Source: Poritiphilus flavus
Lineage (GTDB): Bacteria > Bacteroidota > Bacteroidia > Flavobacteriales > Flavobacteriaceae
DNA: 64,000 bases
Assembly (NCBI RefSeq): GCF_009901585.1
Contig: NZ_WXYO01000009.1
Coordinates: forward strand, 1 to 64,000
Direction: 5' to 3'
The notes under the pieces were generated by a model. That model had not been told where the DNA came from. It saw only the letters and a list, made by a program, of their open reading frames with translations, and ran no database searches. Below, in pieces: positions 25,229 to 34,090 of this stretch. Position numbers and translations under genes: made by a program. The number at the start of each line of letters is the position of its first letter. Position 1 is the first letter of the stretch.

Positions 25229-26287
25229 TCAGCATCTGTACACAAAGGCATTGATATTCATTCCGGCACCCACACTTGCAAAGATCACTACATCGCCTTC
25301 CCGTACACTCTGACCCTCAATTTCTCCTCGTCTCACCATATCGAACAAGGTGGGGATAGTGGCTACAGAACTATTTCCATGTTTTTGGATATTCATAGGC
25401 ATGATCCCCTCAGGCACATTCATCCCGAACAATCGATAAAAGCGCTTAACAATTGCGTCGTCCATTTTTTCATTTGCCTGGTGCAAAAAGATCTTCTTTA
25501 CCTCAGAGATATCTACCCCGCTGTCCTCCAGACATTCTTTCATAGCTTTGGGAACCTGGGTGACTGCAAATTCATAGATCTTACGTCCATTCATTTTGAT
25601 GAAACGGGTGTCCTCGCTGGTATCTGTTTTGAAGGAATTTCCGAATCGAAGCAAATAAGCTTCTCCATTGGCGTAAGTGGCCGAAGTATGTGCTATGATC
25701 CCTCCTGTTTCTGATGAGGCGGAAATTACAGCGGCTCCCGCACCGTCCGCGAAGATCATGGAATCCCGGTCATACTTGTCCACTACCCGGGAAAGTGTAT
25801 CAGCACCCACTACCAAACAGTGCTTTGCCATTCCGCTTTGGATAAACGCATGTGCCTGGATAACTCCCTCTACCCAGCCTGGACAGCCGAACAGCATGTC
25901 GTATGCCACGCATTTTACATTCTTTATTTTCAGCAGGTGCTTAACCCTTGTAGCCAGAGTTGGCAGCGTATCCCCCTGAAGTTCCCCGAAATTGACGTCG
26001 CCGAAATTATGTGCAAATATGATATAGTCCAGGTCTTCGCGGTCAATACCCGCATCTTCCAAGGCTTTTTCGGCCGCCAGATGACCTATATCCGAGGTAT
26101 TCAGTTCTTTACTGGCATAACGCCTTTCCTGAATACCGGTAATGTCGCTGAACTTCTGGATAATATCACTGGTCGGGTTGTCAAAAGGCCTTCCCCCGGA
26201 ATCCACAAAGTGCGCGGATTCAAAGTCTTCATTGGGCTTTCTTTCGGACGGGATGTAGCATCCTGTTCCTGTGATTGCTGTCTTCAT
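25229..26287 (-). CDS. 3-oxoacyl-ACP synthase III (KAS III) family protein
   Basis: A 352-residue thiolase-fold condensing enzyme. The ATG at 26287 (MKTAITGTGCYIPSERKPNE) is the natural start; 13 upstream codons to 26326 are not family-like. The Cys-His-Asn triad is seen as C135 in LFGCPGWVEG, H269 in IFLHQANEKMDD and N305 in KHGNSSVATI. It resembles the KAS III branch found in Bacteroidota beside, rather than as, the housekeeping FabH, so it may start a special fatty acyl chain. A perfect 22-bp palindrome lies 50 bp upstream and may be its operator. Confidence 0.85.
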   Translation of the reverse strand: MKTAITGTGCYIPSERKPNEDFESAHFVDSGGRPFDNPTSDIIQKFSDITGIQERRYASKELNTSDIGHLAAEKALEDAGIDREDLDYIIFAHNFGDVNFGELQGDTLPTLATRVKHLLKIKNVKCVAYDMLFGCPGWVEGVIQAHAFIQSGMAKHCLVVGADTLSRVVDKYDRDSMIFADGAGAAVISASSETGGIIAHTSATYANGEAYLLRFGNSFKTDTSEDTRFIKMNGRKIYEFAVTQVPKAMKECLEDSGVDISEVKKIFLHQANEKMDDAIVKRFYRLFGMNVPEGIMPMNIQKHGNSSVATIPTLFDMVRRGEIEGQSVREGDVVIFASVGAGMNINAFVYRC

Positions 26288-26336
26288 CGTAGCCTGCTTT
26301 TGGTTCGGTAATAGCAAGTTAGCCAAAAGCTAAAAA

Positions 26337-26358
26337 AATATTATGCATGCATAATATT
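26337..26358. promoter_or_regulatory. Perfect 22-bp palindrome upstream of the KAS III gene
   Basis: The sequence is a perfect inverted repeat of the half-site aatattatgca with no spacer (centre between 26347 and 26348). It sits 50-71 bp upstream of the KAS III ATG and 103 bp after the 3' end of gcvP in minus-strand order. It lacks a T-run and GC-rich stem, so it is not a terminator; a dimeric repressor site is the simplest reading. Confidence 0.55.
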
Positions 26359-26460
26359 AATTACGATGCCCAAAAGTTCTAATTGTAAAGAATACCGTAC
26401 AAAATCGCTTCGTGCGCATTCGAAAACCCTAATGAATTAAGCTCTTAAGCCAATTATAGC

Positions 26461-29316
26461 TTAGGTTTCCGCATAGGCTTCTATGGGCGCGCAGGTGCAG
26501 ATCAAATTACGATCCCCATAGGCATCGTCCACCCGTCTGACGCTGGGCCAGAATTTGTTTTCCGAAACATAGGGAAGTGGAAAGGCGGCTTGTTGCCTGC
26601 TATAGGAGAACGGCCATTGATCGTTAGTCACCATCTCCAGGGTGTGAGGCGCGTTCTTAAGGATATTATCGGATTCCTGTTCTGCAGAGATGTTGTCAAT
26701 TTCCTCCCATATAGAAAGCATGGCATTGCAGAATCGGTCCAGTTCCTCCAGGCTCTCGCTTTCTGTTGGTTCTATCATCAGGGTGCCGGCTACCGGGAAT
26801 GAAACGGTCGGGGCGTGAAAGCCGTAATCCATAAGGCGCTTTGCAATATCCGTGATCTCGATACCTTTTTGCTTGAAGGGTCGGCAATCAATGATCATTT
26901 CATGTGCCGCCCGTCCCTGTTCTCCGGAATACAATACATTGTATTTACCGTTAAGACGTTCCTTAATGTAATTCGCATTGAGAATAGCTATTTGGGTGGA
27001 CATGGTAAGTCCCCATTCGCCAAGCATTTTGATGTATCCGTAAGAGATCAGGCAAACCAGGGCACTCCCCCAGGGAGCTGCTGATATGGCCGGTATGGCT
27101 TGCTCTCCACCGGTCTTTATGAGGGGATTTCCAGGTAAAAATGGCAATAATTGCTCTGCAACGCAGATAGGACCCACTCCCGGGCCTCCCCCGCCGTGTG
27201 GAATTGCAAAGGTTTTGTGCAGATTCAGATGGCATACATCGGCCCCAATGGTTGCCGGATTAGTTAGCCCCACCTGGGCATTCATATTTGCCCCATCCAT
27301 ATAGACCTGCCCGCCATTGTCGTGGATCAATTTGGTGATATAGCGTATGGAAGACTCAAAAACCCCGTGGGTTGAAGGGTAGGTTATCATAAGTGCCGCA
27401 AGGTTGGCAGAATGAAGTTGTACTTTTTCTTCAAGATCCGCGACGTCTATATTTCCTTTGTCATCTGTCTTGGTCACCACTACTTTCATACCGGCCATTA
27501 CGGCTGAAGCCGGATTGGTACCGTGCGCTGATGCAGGAATGATACAGATGTTCCTTTGGCTTTCACCTCTGGATTCGTGATAGGCCCGGATCATCATCAA
27601 GCCTGCATACTCTCCCTGGGCACCTGAATTAGGTTGAAGGGAGGTGCCGGCAAAACCGGTAATTGTCGTGAGGTCCTTTTCAAGCTCTTTTAAGACGTAT
27701 TGATAGCCCTGAGCCTGTTCTACCGGGGCGAAAGGATGGATATTGCTCCATTGGGGAGAACTCAGAGAAAGCATTTCCGAAGCCGCGTTGAGTTTCATGG
27801 TGCAGGATCCCAGGGAGATCATGGAGTGATTTAGCGCTAAATCCTTTCGTTCCAGGTTCTTAAGGTACCTCATCAGCTCGGTCTCTGAATGATAAGTGTT
27901 GAAAACTTCATTTTGCATGAAGGCAGAAGTTCTACTGAGTTCATAGGGTATAACCTCTTCTGTTCCTCCTGAAAATGATGGATCTTCCTTATAACCGGCA
28001 AGTTCTGCAAAACAGCTGACCAATTCCCTGGCATCAGTTTCGGAAGTGGCTTCGTTCAAAGAGATAGAGACGCTTGTCTCATCGATATAATTTAGGTTGA
28101 TCTCTCTTTTCTCCGCTATTTTACGCAGGGCTACAGCATCTACCTCCTCAAAGAGCAGGGTATCAAAGAACACCGGGTTTGATTGCTGGAAACCTAAAGA
28201 TTCCAAGGTGCCGGAAAGTTTCCTCGCCAGGTCGTGCACCTTATTCGCTATATATTTCAATCCCTTGGGTCCGTGATACACGGCGTAAGCTCCGGCCATT
28301 ACTGCGAGAAGTACCTGGGCTGTACATATGTTACTTGTAGCCTTATCTCTTTTGATATGCTGTTCCCTGGTCTGCAGGGCCATTCGCAATGCAGGTTTAC
28401 CATCACTGTCTTTAGTGAGCCCGATGATCCTTCCGGGAATATTTCTTTTATAAGCCTCCCTGGTTGCAAAAAAGGCCGCGTGTGGTCCACCATAACCCAA
28501 TGGGATCCCAAACCTTTGGGTAGTCCCGACAACTACATCCGCTCCCATTTCCCCTGGTGGGGTAAGCATAGTAAGGCTCAATATGTCGGCGGCGACGGCA
28601 ACTTTTATTTCCTGCCGTGCTGCTTCCGCTATGAACCCGGCATAATTGGATACCTTGCCGTGTTTTCCCGGATACTGAAGCAGGGCCCCGAAGAATTCCG
28701 TACCGAATTCAAATTTTTCGTGATCTCCGATTACCAGTTCTATTCCCAGCGGTCTGGATCTTGTCTGTAGCAGGGCTAGCGTCTGAGGAAGGATTTCGGC
28801 GGAAACGAAGAATTTCAAAACCTCCTCTTTCTTTTGGGCCCTGCTCCGAAGGTCGAATAACATGGTCATCGCCTCCGCGGCAGCCGTGCTTTCGTCCAGG
28901 AGGGAGGCATTGGCCAGCTCCATTCCAGTGAGGTCGCAGACCATGGTCTGAAAGTTTAGGAGCGCCTCAAGGCGTCCCTGTGAGATCTCCGCCTGGTATG
29001 GTGTATAGGCCGTATACCAACCCGGGTTTTCGAGAATATTTCTTTGTATAACCGGTGGAGTAAGGCTTTCGTGATAGCCAAGGCCTATATAGCTCTTGAA
29101 GACCTTATTTTTTTCGGACAGTTTATGAAGGTGTTGCAAAAACTCATATTCGCTCATAGCCTGGTTTAAGCCAAGTGGCCTCTGGAGCCTGATATCGTCC
29201 GGAATGGTTTCGTAGATCAGTTGTTCGAGGTTCTCAACTCCCACAGTTTCAAGCATCTGCGGTAGGTTTTCTTCGCGTATGCCTATATGGCGCAATGCAA
29301 ACACGTCTGTCTTCAT
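26461..29316 (-). CDS. gcvP: Glycine dehydrogenase (decarboxylating), glycine cleavage P protein
   Basis: A 951-residue full-length P protein with both the N-terminal inactive half and the C-terminal catalytic half fused. FALRHIGIREENLPQML begins the protein, GLGYHESLTPPVIQRNILEN and YTPYQAEISQGRLEALLNFQ (about 95-150) are classical, and the PLP lysine lies in LHKTFAIPHGGGGPGVGP (about residue 700). With H, T and L proteins it decarboxylates glycine and loads the aminomethyl group onto lipoyl-H protein. No gcvH or gcvT gene is nearby. A minus-strand TAATTTTG box at 29350-29357 may be its -7 element. Confidence 0.96.
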   Translation of the reverse strand: MKTDVFALRHIGIREENLPQMLETVGVENLEQLIYETIPDDIRLQRPLGLNQAMSEYEFLQHLHKLSEKNKVFKSYIGLGYHESLTPPVIQRNILENPGWYTAYTPYQAEISQGRLEALLNFQTMVCDLTGMELANASLLDESTAAAEAMTMLFDLRSRAQKKEEVLKFFVSAEILPQTLALLQTRSRPLGIELVIGDHEKFEFGTEFFGALLQYPGKHGKVSNYAGFIAEAARQEIKVAVAADILSLTMLTPPGEMGADVVVGTTQRFGIPLGYGGPHAAFFATREAYKRNIPGRIIGLTKDSDGKPALRMALQTREQHIKRDKATSNICTAQVLLAVMAGAYAVYHGPKGLKYIANKVHDLARKLSGTLESLGFQQSNPVFFDTLLFEEVDAVALRKIAEKREINLNYIDETSVSISLNEATSETDARELVSCFAELAGYKEDPSFSGGTEEVIPYELSRTSAFMQNEVFNTYHSETELMRYLKNLERKDLALNHSMISLGSCTMKLNAASEMLSLSSPQWSNIHPFAPVEQAQGYQYVLKELEKDLTTITGFAGTSLQPNSGAQGEYAGLMMIRAYHESRGESQRNICIIPASAHGTNPASAVMAGMKVVVTKTDDKGNIDVADLEEKVQLHSANLAALMITYPSTHGVFESSIRYITKLIHDNGGQVYMDGANMNAQVGLTNPATIGADVCHLNLHKTFAIPHGGGGPGVGPICVAEQLLPFLPGNPLIKTGGEQAIPAISAAPWGSALVCLISYGYIKMLGEWGLTMSTQIAILNANYIKERLNGKYNVLYSGEQGRAAHEMIIDCRPFKQKGIEITDIAKRLMDYGFHAPTVSFPVAGTLMIEPTESESLEELDRFCNAMLSIWEEIDNISAEQESDNILKNAPHTLEMVTNDQWPFSYSRQQAAFPLPYVSENKFWPSVRRVDDAYGDRNLICTCAPIEAYAET

Positions 29317-29349
29317 GATGCGAGCAATTTTATTTAATCATTTAACTAA

Positions 29350-29357
29350 CAAAATTA
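29350..29357 (-). promoter_or_regulatory. Putative -7 box of the gcvP promoter
   Basis: Plus-strand caaaatta is TAATTTTG on the minus strand, fitting TAnnTTTG, 34 bp upstream of the gcvP start at 29316. No matching -33 box is apparent. Confidence 0.35.
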
Positions 29358-29455
29358 CTGCTAATTCTTCAAAAAATGGAGTTTTTATGCATACATGGCA
29401 ACTAAAGTTTTTAACCAAATCCAGGGCTTATGAACAGTTTGGCTACTTTTGCTTT

Positions 29456-30280
29456 ATGAAGATACTGTGGCGCGTGTTGGATTTTTATCTCGATGCCAGC
29501 ATTCATGTGGCGCTGGCCGTTTTCTGCCTTATCTATTGCACCGCATTTTTCCTGCAGATCCGGGTCGATGAGCATCTGGCTCTTTATGTACTTACCGGGA
29601 CGATTGCGAGCTATAATTTCATCAAATACGGGGTAGAAGCAGAGAAGTATATTCTGGTGGCTAATCGTTATCACAAGAACATCCAGTTCTTTAGCTTTAT
29701 TGCTCTTGGTTTTGCGGCCTATCATGCCTGGTTTTTGAATCTAAAGACCTGGATAGGCATTGGTGTCCTGATTGTGCTGACCGGGCTTTATGCGCTACCT
29801 CTTTTACCGCAGGGACAAAAACTCAGGAGTTTAGGACTTTTAAAAATCATTCTGGTAGCCTTGATCTGGTCGGGGACTACTGTTTTCCTACCCGTGTTGT
29901 CAATTGATCATCCCATAGATTGGGATACGGCAGTTGAGGGAGTTCAAAGGTTTTTGTTGGTGCTCGTGTTACTGGTGCCTTTTGAAGTGAGAGACCTCAA
30001 ATACGATCAACCTGAACTAAGGACACTTCCGCAAAGACTTGGATTATCCGGAAGCAGGGTATTCGGCATAGGAGTATCGGTAGTTTTTTTCTTTTTGACT
30101 TTCCTAAAGGACGATCTCCACGCCCTGGAACTTATAGCCAAGGCATTCCTTTTCCTGATCCTGGCTCTGATGTTGGTAGTAACCAGGCGCGACCAATCCA
30201 GGTATTTCGCTTCTTTATGGGTAGAAGCTATACCTATACTCTGGTTAGGGATTATCTGGTTGCTGTGGAAGTTTTCCTAA
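29456..30280 (+). CDS. UbiA-like integral membrane protein
   Basis: A 274-residue membrane protein from the ATG at 29456 (MKILWRVLDFYLDASIHVAL); the open frame reaches back to 29279 but that part overlaps the gcvP start and is not family-like. About eight hydrophobic helices are present. FEVRDLKYDQPELRTLPQRL (about residues 174-193) matches the second Asp-rich motif of UbiA prenyltransferases, but the first motif (NDxxDxxxD) is replaced by SYNFIKYG in the expected helix. It may bind a polyprenyl ligand without being a normal prenyltransferase. It overlaps the end of the anti-sigma gene by 4 bp on the other strand. Confidence 0.65.
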   Translation: MKILWRVLDFYLDASIHVALAVFCLIYCTAFFLQIRVDEHLALYVLTGTIASYNFIKYGVEAEKYILVANRYHKNIQFFSFIALGFAAYHAWFLNLKTWIGIGVLIVLTGLYALPLLPQGQKLRSLGLLKIILVALIWSGTTVFLPVLSIDHPIDWDTAVEGVQRFLLVLVLLVPFEVRDLKYDQPELRTLPQRLGLSGSRVFGIGVSVVFFFLTFLKDDLHALELIAKAFLFLILALMLVVTRRDQSRYFASLWVEAIPILWLGIIWLLWKFS

Positions 30281-30516
30281 AGCCTTTCTTCCAGGCGTTT
30301 TTTCATCTGCGCCTTTTCATTTTCCGAAAGCGCTTGTAGATTCGCCCTTTGGCAAAGGGTTGTAAGTTGTGTGTTTTTCTTTGTAAATGCAGAACAGGTC
30401 TTGCACATAAACAGGTGGAACCGCAATTTTAAGCGTTCCCAAAAGGTTGCCTCTTTATACTGTGTTTTATTACAAATTATTGCTGCTTCGTCGCAAGAAA
30501 TCATATTTTGAACCAA
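30277..30516 (-). CDS. Small zinc-finger anti-sigma-like protein
   Basis: A 79-residue soluble protein with a cysteine pattern ISCDEAAIICNK and LFMCKTCSAF (about residues 35-44), resembling the zf-HC2 zinc-binding anti-sigma fold (His-x3-Cys-x2-Cys in HLFMCKTC). No membrane helix follows. It overlaps the ECF sigma gene by 16 bp and lies directly downstream, the usual place of a cognate anti-sigma factor. A soluble HC2-type protein often senses redox or metal state, but no signal can be assigned here. Confidence 0.75.
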   Translation of the reverse strand: MVQNMISCDEAAIICNKTQYKEATFWERLKLRFHLFMCKTCSAFTKKNTQLTTLCQRANLQALSENEKAQMKKRLEERL

Positions 30517-31061
30517 TTTTCATTAAGACATCCCATCAGGGCTGTCCGTGCTCTATGCACCATTACCCACAGATTAGACGGATTAATTCCAAGTTCTTTA
30601 CAAATATCTTCAGTACTTATTCCCTGAACAGTTTTCATGGTAAAAACCAGAGACTGTTTTTTTGGCAATTTAGCAATACAGGATTGAATGGCCATGCCTA
30701 ATTCCTCATTTTCCACGGCGTCATTTTCCTGCAGGCTAAAGGGGTCTGCCACTTGTTCTTCCAGCCAATCTCCTTCGGATTCACTTGAGGAGCTATAACC
30801 GATCCTTACCTCTGCCTTGCCTTTTTTGGAATTTATTTTTCTGTAATAATCAATGATCTTACGCTTCAATATGGCTATAAGCCAGGTACGCTCCGCGGCG
30901 GAGCCTTTATAGTTCTTTGCGGATTTGAGTCCGGCCAAAAAAGTCTCCTGAACCAGGTCTTTGGCAATTTCCGAATCGCTAACCCTGGTCACTGCATAGT
31001 TGAAGAGGTAGTCCGCATAAACGTCCACCCAGGTATCGGGCTGTAATTGATGTGCCGTCAT
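30501..31061 (-). CDS. ECF-type RNA polymerase sigma factor
   Basis: A 186-residue sigma-70 family protein from the ATG at 31061 (MTAHQLQPDTWVDVYADYLF); an upstream ATG at 31082 would add 7 residues but lies on top of a TACTTTTG box. Region 2 is visible as YADYLFNYAVTRVSDSEIAKDLVQETFLAGL (read as YADYLFNYAVTRV then SDSEIAKDLVQETF) and RTWLIAILKRKIIDYYRK. Region 4 is LPKKQSLVFTMKTVQGIST and ICKELGINPSNLWVMVHRAR. A Ser/Glu-rich linker joins them. It is coupled to the zinc-finger protein by a 16-bp overlap; the regulon is unknown. Confidence 0.92.
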   Translation of the reverse strand: MTAHQLQPDTWVDVYADYLFNYAVTRVSDSEIAKDLVQETFLAGLKSAKNYKGSAAERTWLIAILKRKIIDYYRKINSKKGKAEVRIGYSSSSESEGDWLEEQVADPFSLQENDAVENEELGMAIQSCIAKLPKKQSLVFTMKTVQGISTEDICKELGINPSNLWVMVHRARTALMGCLNENWFKI

Positions 31062-31079
31062 GCTATTTTTTGTTGCTAT

Positions 31080-31087
31080 CAAAAGTA
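31080..31087 (-). promoter_or_regulatory. Putative -7 box of the ECF sigma gene
   Basis: Plus-strand caaaagta reads TACTTTTG on the minus strand (TAnnTTTG). It ends 19 bp before the ATG at 31061 and so favours that start over 31082. No clear -33 box. Confidence 0.35.
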
Positions 31088-31133
31088 AATGAATTTAGTG
31101 AATATATTTAATTTTACACGAAACAGCGTTCCA

Positions 31134-31490
31134 ATGAAAACACAGTATCTATGGGTAATTTTGGTGTTAATTCATCTGAACTGCACACAAATAAAATCAA
31201 AACCTATCACAGAATTTTCACAAAAAGATATTAAAAGTGGCCTGCTTGTAGACGTTCGCACTCCGGAGGAGTTTGCCAATGGGCATTTGGAGAACGCACG
31301 GAATGTCAATTGGTTAGCTGATGGATTTCAATCGTATTTCGACAGCATACCTAAAGACCGGACCATCTTTCTCTACTGCAAAAAAGGTGGAAGAAGCTCC
31401 AAGGCCGCGGCGGTTTTGGATTCACTCGGTTTTGAGGTTGTAGATCTTATTGGCGGGTACGATGCGTTTATAAAAAATCAAATAAATTAG
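31134..31490 (+). CDS. Rhodanese-like domain lipoprotein
   Basis: A 118-residue protein from the ATG at 31134 (MKTQYLWVILVLIHLNCTQ), which starts a lipoprotein signal with Cys at about residue 17; the frame extends back to 31089 without that feature. The rhodanese fold has LLVDVRTPEEFANGHLENAR (about residues 36-55) and the active-site loop FLYCKKGGRSSKAA (Cys about 83). Family members transfer sulfane sulfur or act as protein-binding modules. It would face the periplasm. It precedes the FKBP gene by 26 bp and probably shares its transcript. Confidence 0.9.
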   Translation: MKTQYLWVILVLIHLNCTQIKSKPITEFSQKDIKSGLLVDVRTPEEFANGHLENARNVNWLADGFQSYFDSIPKDRTIFLYCKKGGRSSKAAAVLDSLGFEVVDLIGGYDAFIKNQIN

Positions 31491-31516
31491 CCGAATTGTT
31501 CTAAAATGCATTTTTT

Positions 31517-31936
31517 ATGAAGTTACTATGGAGTAAAACCGCACTCTTTATTTTCGTCATTTTTGCACTTTCTGCCTGTAAGGATCCAGGTAGCAAAGAG
31601 GTAACCCTTACCTCCGGACTTCGCTATGAGGTGTTGAAAGAAGGCTCAGGTAAAGCAGCTCAGATCGGTGATGAGGTCATTATTAAGGAAAAGCTGGAAT
31701 ATATGGATGGAACCCTGCTTTATTCAACCGAAAACCGTGGAGTAAACCTTCCCAAGTTTACTTTGGGACAAAAACATGTTATCGACGGGGTGGATCAGGG
31801 AGTACAGGGTATGCGGGTAGGTGAAGTACGTAAACTGGTCGTTCCGCCTGAGCTTAGCAAAAGGGAAACATACCCAAAATTTCTCTCAGCGGATTCTACT
31901 CTGGTGTATACCATTGAATTAATTACGATAATGTAA
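31517..31936 (+). CDS. FKBP-type peptidyl-prolyl isomerase lipoprotein
   Basis: A 139-residue lipoprotein (signal peptide to LSACKDPG, Cys about residue 21) carrying one FKBP domain (about 30-139). SGLRYEVLKEGSGKAAQIGD, KFTLGQKHVIDGVDQGVQGM and GEVRKLVVPPELSKRETYP follow the FKBP scheme, with the Val-Ile-Asp-Gly helix start of the active site. It would catalyse proline cis-trans isomerisation in envelope proteins. It converges with the M3 peptidase gene 71 bp away; no terminator is obvious between them. Confidence 0.9.
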   Translation: MKLLWSKTALFIFVIFALSACKDPGSKEVTLTSGLRYEVLKEGSGKAAQIGDEVIIKEKLEYMDGTLLYSTENRGVNLPKFTLGQKHVIDGVDQGVQGMRVGEVRKLVVPPELSKRETYPKFLSADSTLVYTIELITIM

Positions 31937-32007
31937 TAAGGCAAGGCGTTGCAGTTTGCGACCTATTTCCTCCCATTACAGAACTAATCTCAGGCAATTG
32001 GGCAGTC

Positions 32008-34035
32008 TTAAGCCGTTTTGCCCAGTAATCCGGCACGCTCCAGCAAGGCCTCAATTTTTGGTTCACTACCCCTGAATCTTTTGTATAATACCATTGGTGG
32101 TTCGGTTCCACCTCTGGAAAGAACCTGTTCCTTGAATTTATCGGCCACTTCCCGGCTAAATATGCCTTTTTCCTTGAAGTAGGCAAAAGCGTCCGCGTCC
32201 AATACCTCTGCCCATTTGTAGCTGTAATAACCTGAAGAATAACCGCCTTGGAAAATATGTGAGAAAGCCGTGCTCATACAGGTCTCCGGGCTGTCCGGAT
32301 ACAGTTGGGTACCTGAAAAAGCTTGCAGTTCGTGCGCCTTTACATCAGCAATTGAGGTAGGATCTACCGCATGCCAGGCCATGTCCAGCAGTCCAAAGCT
32401 CAATTGTCTGAGCGTGGCCATACCTTCCTGAAAGTTTGCTGTTGCCCGGATCTTTTCTACCAATTCCATAGGAATTACCTCATCCGTTTCAAAATGTCTG
32501 GCAAATAATTCCAAAGCCTCTTTCTCGTAACACCAATTTTCCATAACCTGACTGGGTAATTCTACAAAATCCCAATAAACCGAAGTGCCCGAAAGACTTG
32601 GATAGGTGGTATTGGCAAGCATACCGTGTAAGGCGTGACCAAATTCGTGGAATAAGGTAGTTACCTCGTTAAAGGTCAGTAAGGAAGGTTTGCTTTTGGT
32701 TGGTTTTGTGAAATTGCAGACGTTGGAAATGTGTGGCCTTACGTTTTCTCCACTGCTTCTGTATTGCGGTTTATATGAGGTCATCCAGGCGCCTCCTCGC
32801 TTACCCGGCCTGGGATGAAAATCCGCGTAGAACAGGGAAATGAAAGAACCCGTTTCATCAAATACCTTGTAAGTCTTAACTTCTTCGTGATACCTTTCAA
32901 TATCGAAAACCTCTTCGAATTTCAACCCAAAAAGCTTCTCCGCTACCTGGAATACTCCGGAAATTACATTTTCAAGCTTAAAATAGGGCTTTAACTTTTC
33001 ATCGTCCAGACTGAAAAGCCGTTGTTTTAGTTTTTCCGAATAAAAGGCGCCATCCCATTTTTGAAGACCTTCCAGACCGTCTTCAGTTTTTGCAAATTTT
33101 TCGAGTTCCTCGAACTCCCTTAGCGCCGCGGGCTTAGCCTTTTCCAATAGTTCGTTGAGAAAATCATATACCTTTTCCGGGCTTTCGGCCATGCGCTCTT
33201 CCAGAATGAAATGCGCGTGGGTATCGTATCCTAACAACCTGGCCCTTTGATAACGCAGGCTGGTGATCCTGAGAATATTTTTGCGATTGTCCAGTTCATC
33301 TCCATGAAATCCTTTACTTCCGAAGGCTATGCTAAGTTTTTTCCTCAATTCCCGATTGGTCGCGTATTTCATGAAGGGAATATAGCTGGGATAATCCAGG
33401 GTAATGATCCATCCCTCCATATCTTTACTTTTGGCGAGTTGAGCCGCAGCCTCCCTGGCACCATCAGGCAAACCATCCAGGTCTTCTTCATTGGTCAGCT
33501 GCATTTGGAACTTATTGGTTTCTGCCAGCACATTCTCGCCAAATTTTAGCTTTAGTTTAGCCAGCTCCGCGTCGATTTCCCTTAGCTCCTTCTTTTTTTC
33601 TTCAGGGAGATTTGCCCCGTTCCGGCTGAAATTCTTGTATTTTTTGTCCAGCAGGGTCTGCTGTTCCGCGCTCAACTGATCGGATTCCCGATGCTCATAA
33701 ACTGCCTTTATCCTTTGGAACAAGCCTTCATTTAAGGTAATATCATTGCTGAATTCCGTAAGCATGGGAGAAACCTCCTGGGCTATTTTTTGGATCTCCT
33801 CATTGGTTTCTGCCGCGTTCAGGTTAAAGAAGACACTGGAGATCCGGTCCAGGTGCTGCCCTGCAAAGTCCAGGGCCTCAACGGTGTTACTAAAGGAAGG
33901 GGGCTCCGGATTTGCCGTTATGGCATCAATTTCTGCCCTGGCTTCGGCAATTGCCTGTTCAAAGGCAGGTTTGAAATGTTCTGTTTGGATGGCAGAGAAC
34001 GGGGCCGTATCAAAAGGTTTTAAAAGTGGATTCAT
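32008..34035 (-). CDS. M3-family zinc oligopeptidase (Dcp/PrlC type)
   Basis: A 675-residue metallopeptidase from the ATG at 34035 (MNPLLKPFDTAPFSAIQTEH); an 11-codon extension upstream is not needed. The zinc site is TLFHEFGHALHGML (about residue 466) with the downstream Glu in WDFVELPSQVMENW. EEFFDI-type helices, GGAWMTSYKP and FSHIFQGGYSSGYYSYKWAE near the C-terminus are typical of dipeptidyl carboxypeptidase/oligopeptidase A. It lacks a signal peptide and so acts in the cytoplasm on short peptides. It lies downstream of purE on the same strand, 56 bp away. Confidence 0.93.
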   Translation of the reverse strand: MNPLLKPFDTAPFSAIQTEHFKPAFEQAIAEARAEIDAITANPEPPSFSNTVEALDFAGQHLDRISSVFFNLNAAETNEEIQKIAQEVSPMLTEFSNDITLNEGLFQRIKAVYEHRESDQLSAEQQTLLDKKYKNFSRNGANLPEEKKKELREIDAELAKLKLKFGENVLAETNKFQMQLTNEEDLDGLPDGAREAAAQLAKSKDMEGWIITLDYPSYIPFMKYATNRELRKKLSIAFGSKGFHGDELDNRKNILRITSLRYQRARLLGYDTHAHFILEERMAESPEKVYDFLNELLEKAKPAALREFEELEKFAKTEDGLEGLQKWDGAFYSEKLKQRLFSLDDEKLKPYFKLENVISGVFQVAEKLFGLKFEEVFDIERYHEEVKTYKVFDETGSFISLFYADFHPRPGKRGGAWMTSYKPQYRSSGENVRPHISNVCNFTKPTKSKPSLLTFNEVTTLFHEFGHALHGMLANTTYPSLSGTSVYWDFVELPSQVMENWCYEKEALELFARHFETDEVIPMELVEKIRATANFQEGMATLRQLSFGLLDMAWHAVDPTSIADVKAHELQAFSGTQLYPDSPETCMSTAFSHIFQGGYSSGYYSYKWAEVLDADAFAYFKEKGIFSREVADKFKEQVLSRGGTEPPMVLYKRFRGSEPKIEALLERAGLLGKTA

Positions 34036-34090
34036 GCTTGAATAAGTTGAAGTTAAGGAAAAGATCAAATCTGCTTATGTCCGGAGGCTT

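Noticed and set aside
29444-29451. TACTTTTG box just before the UbiA-like gene
   Set aside because: It fits TAnnTTTG but ends 4 bp before the ATG, which would place transcription start inside the gene.
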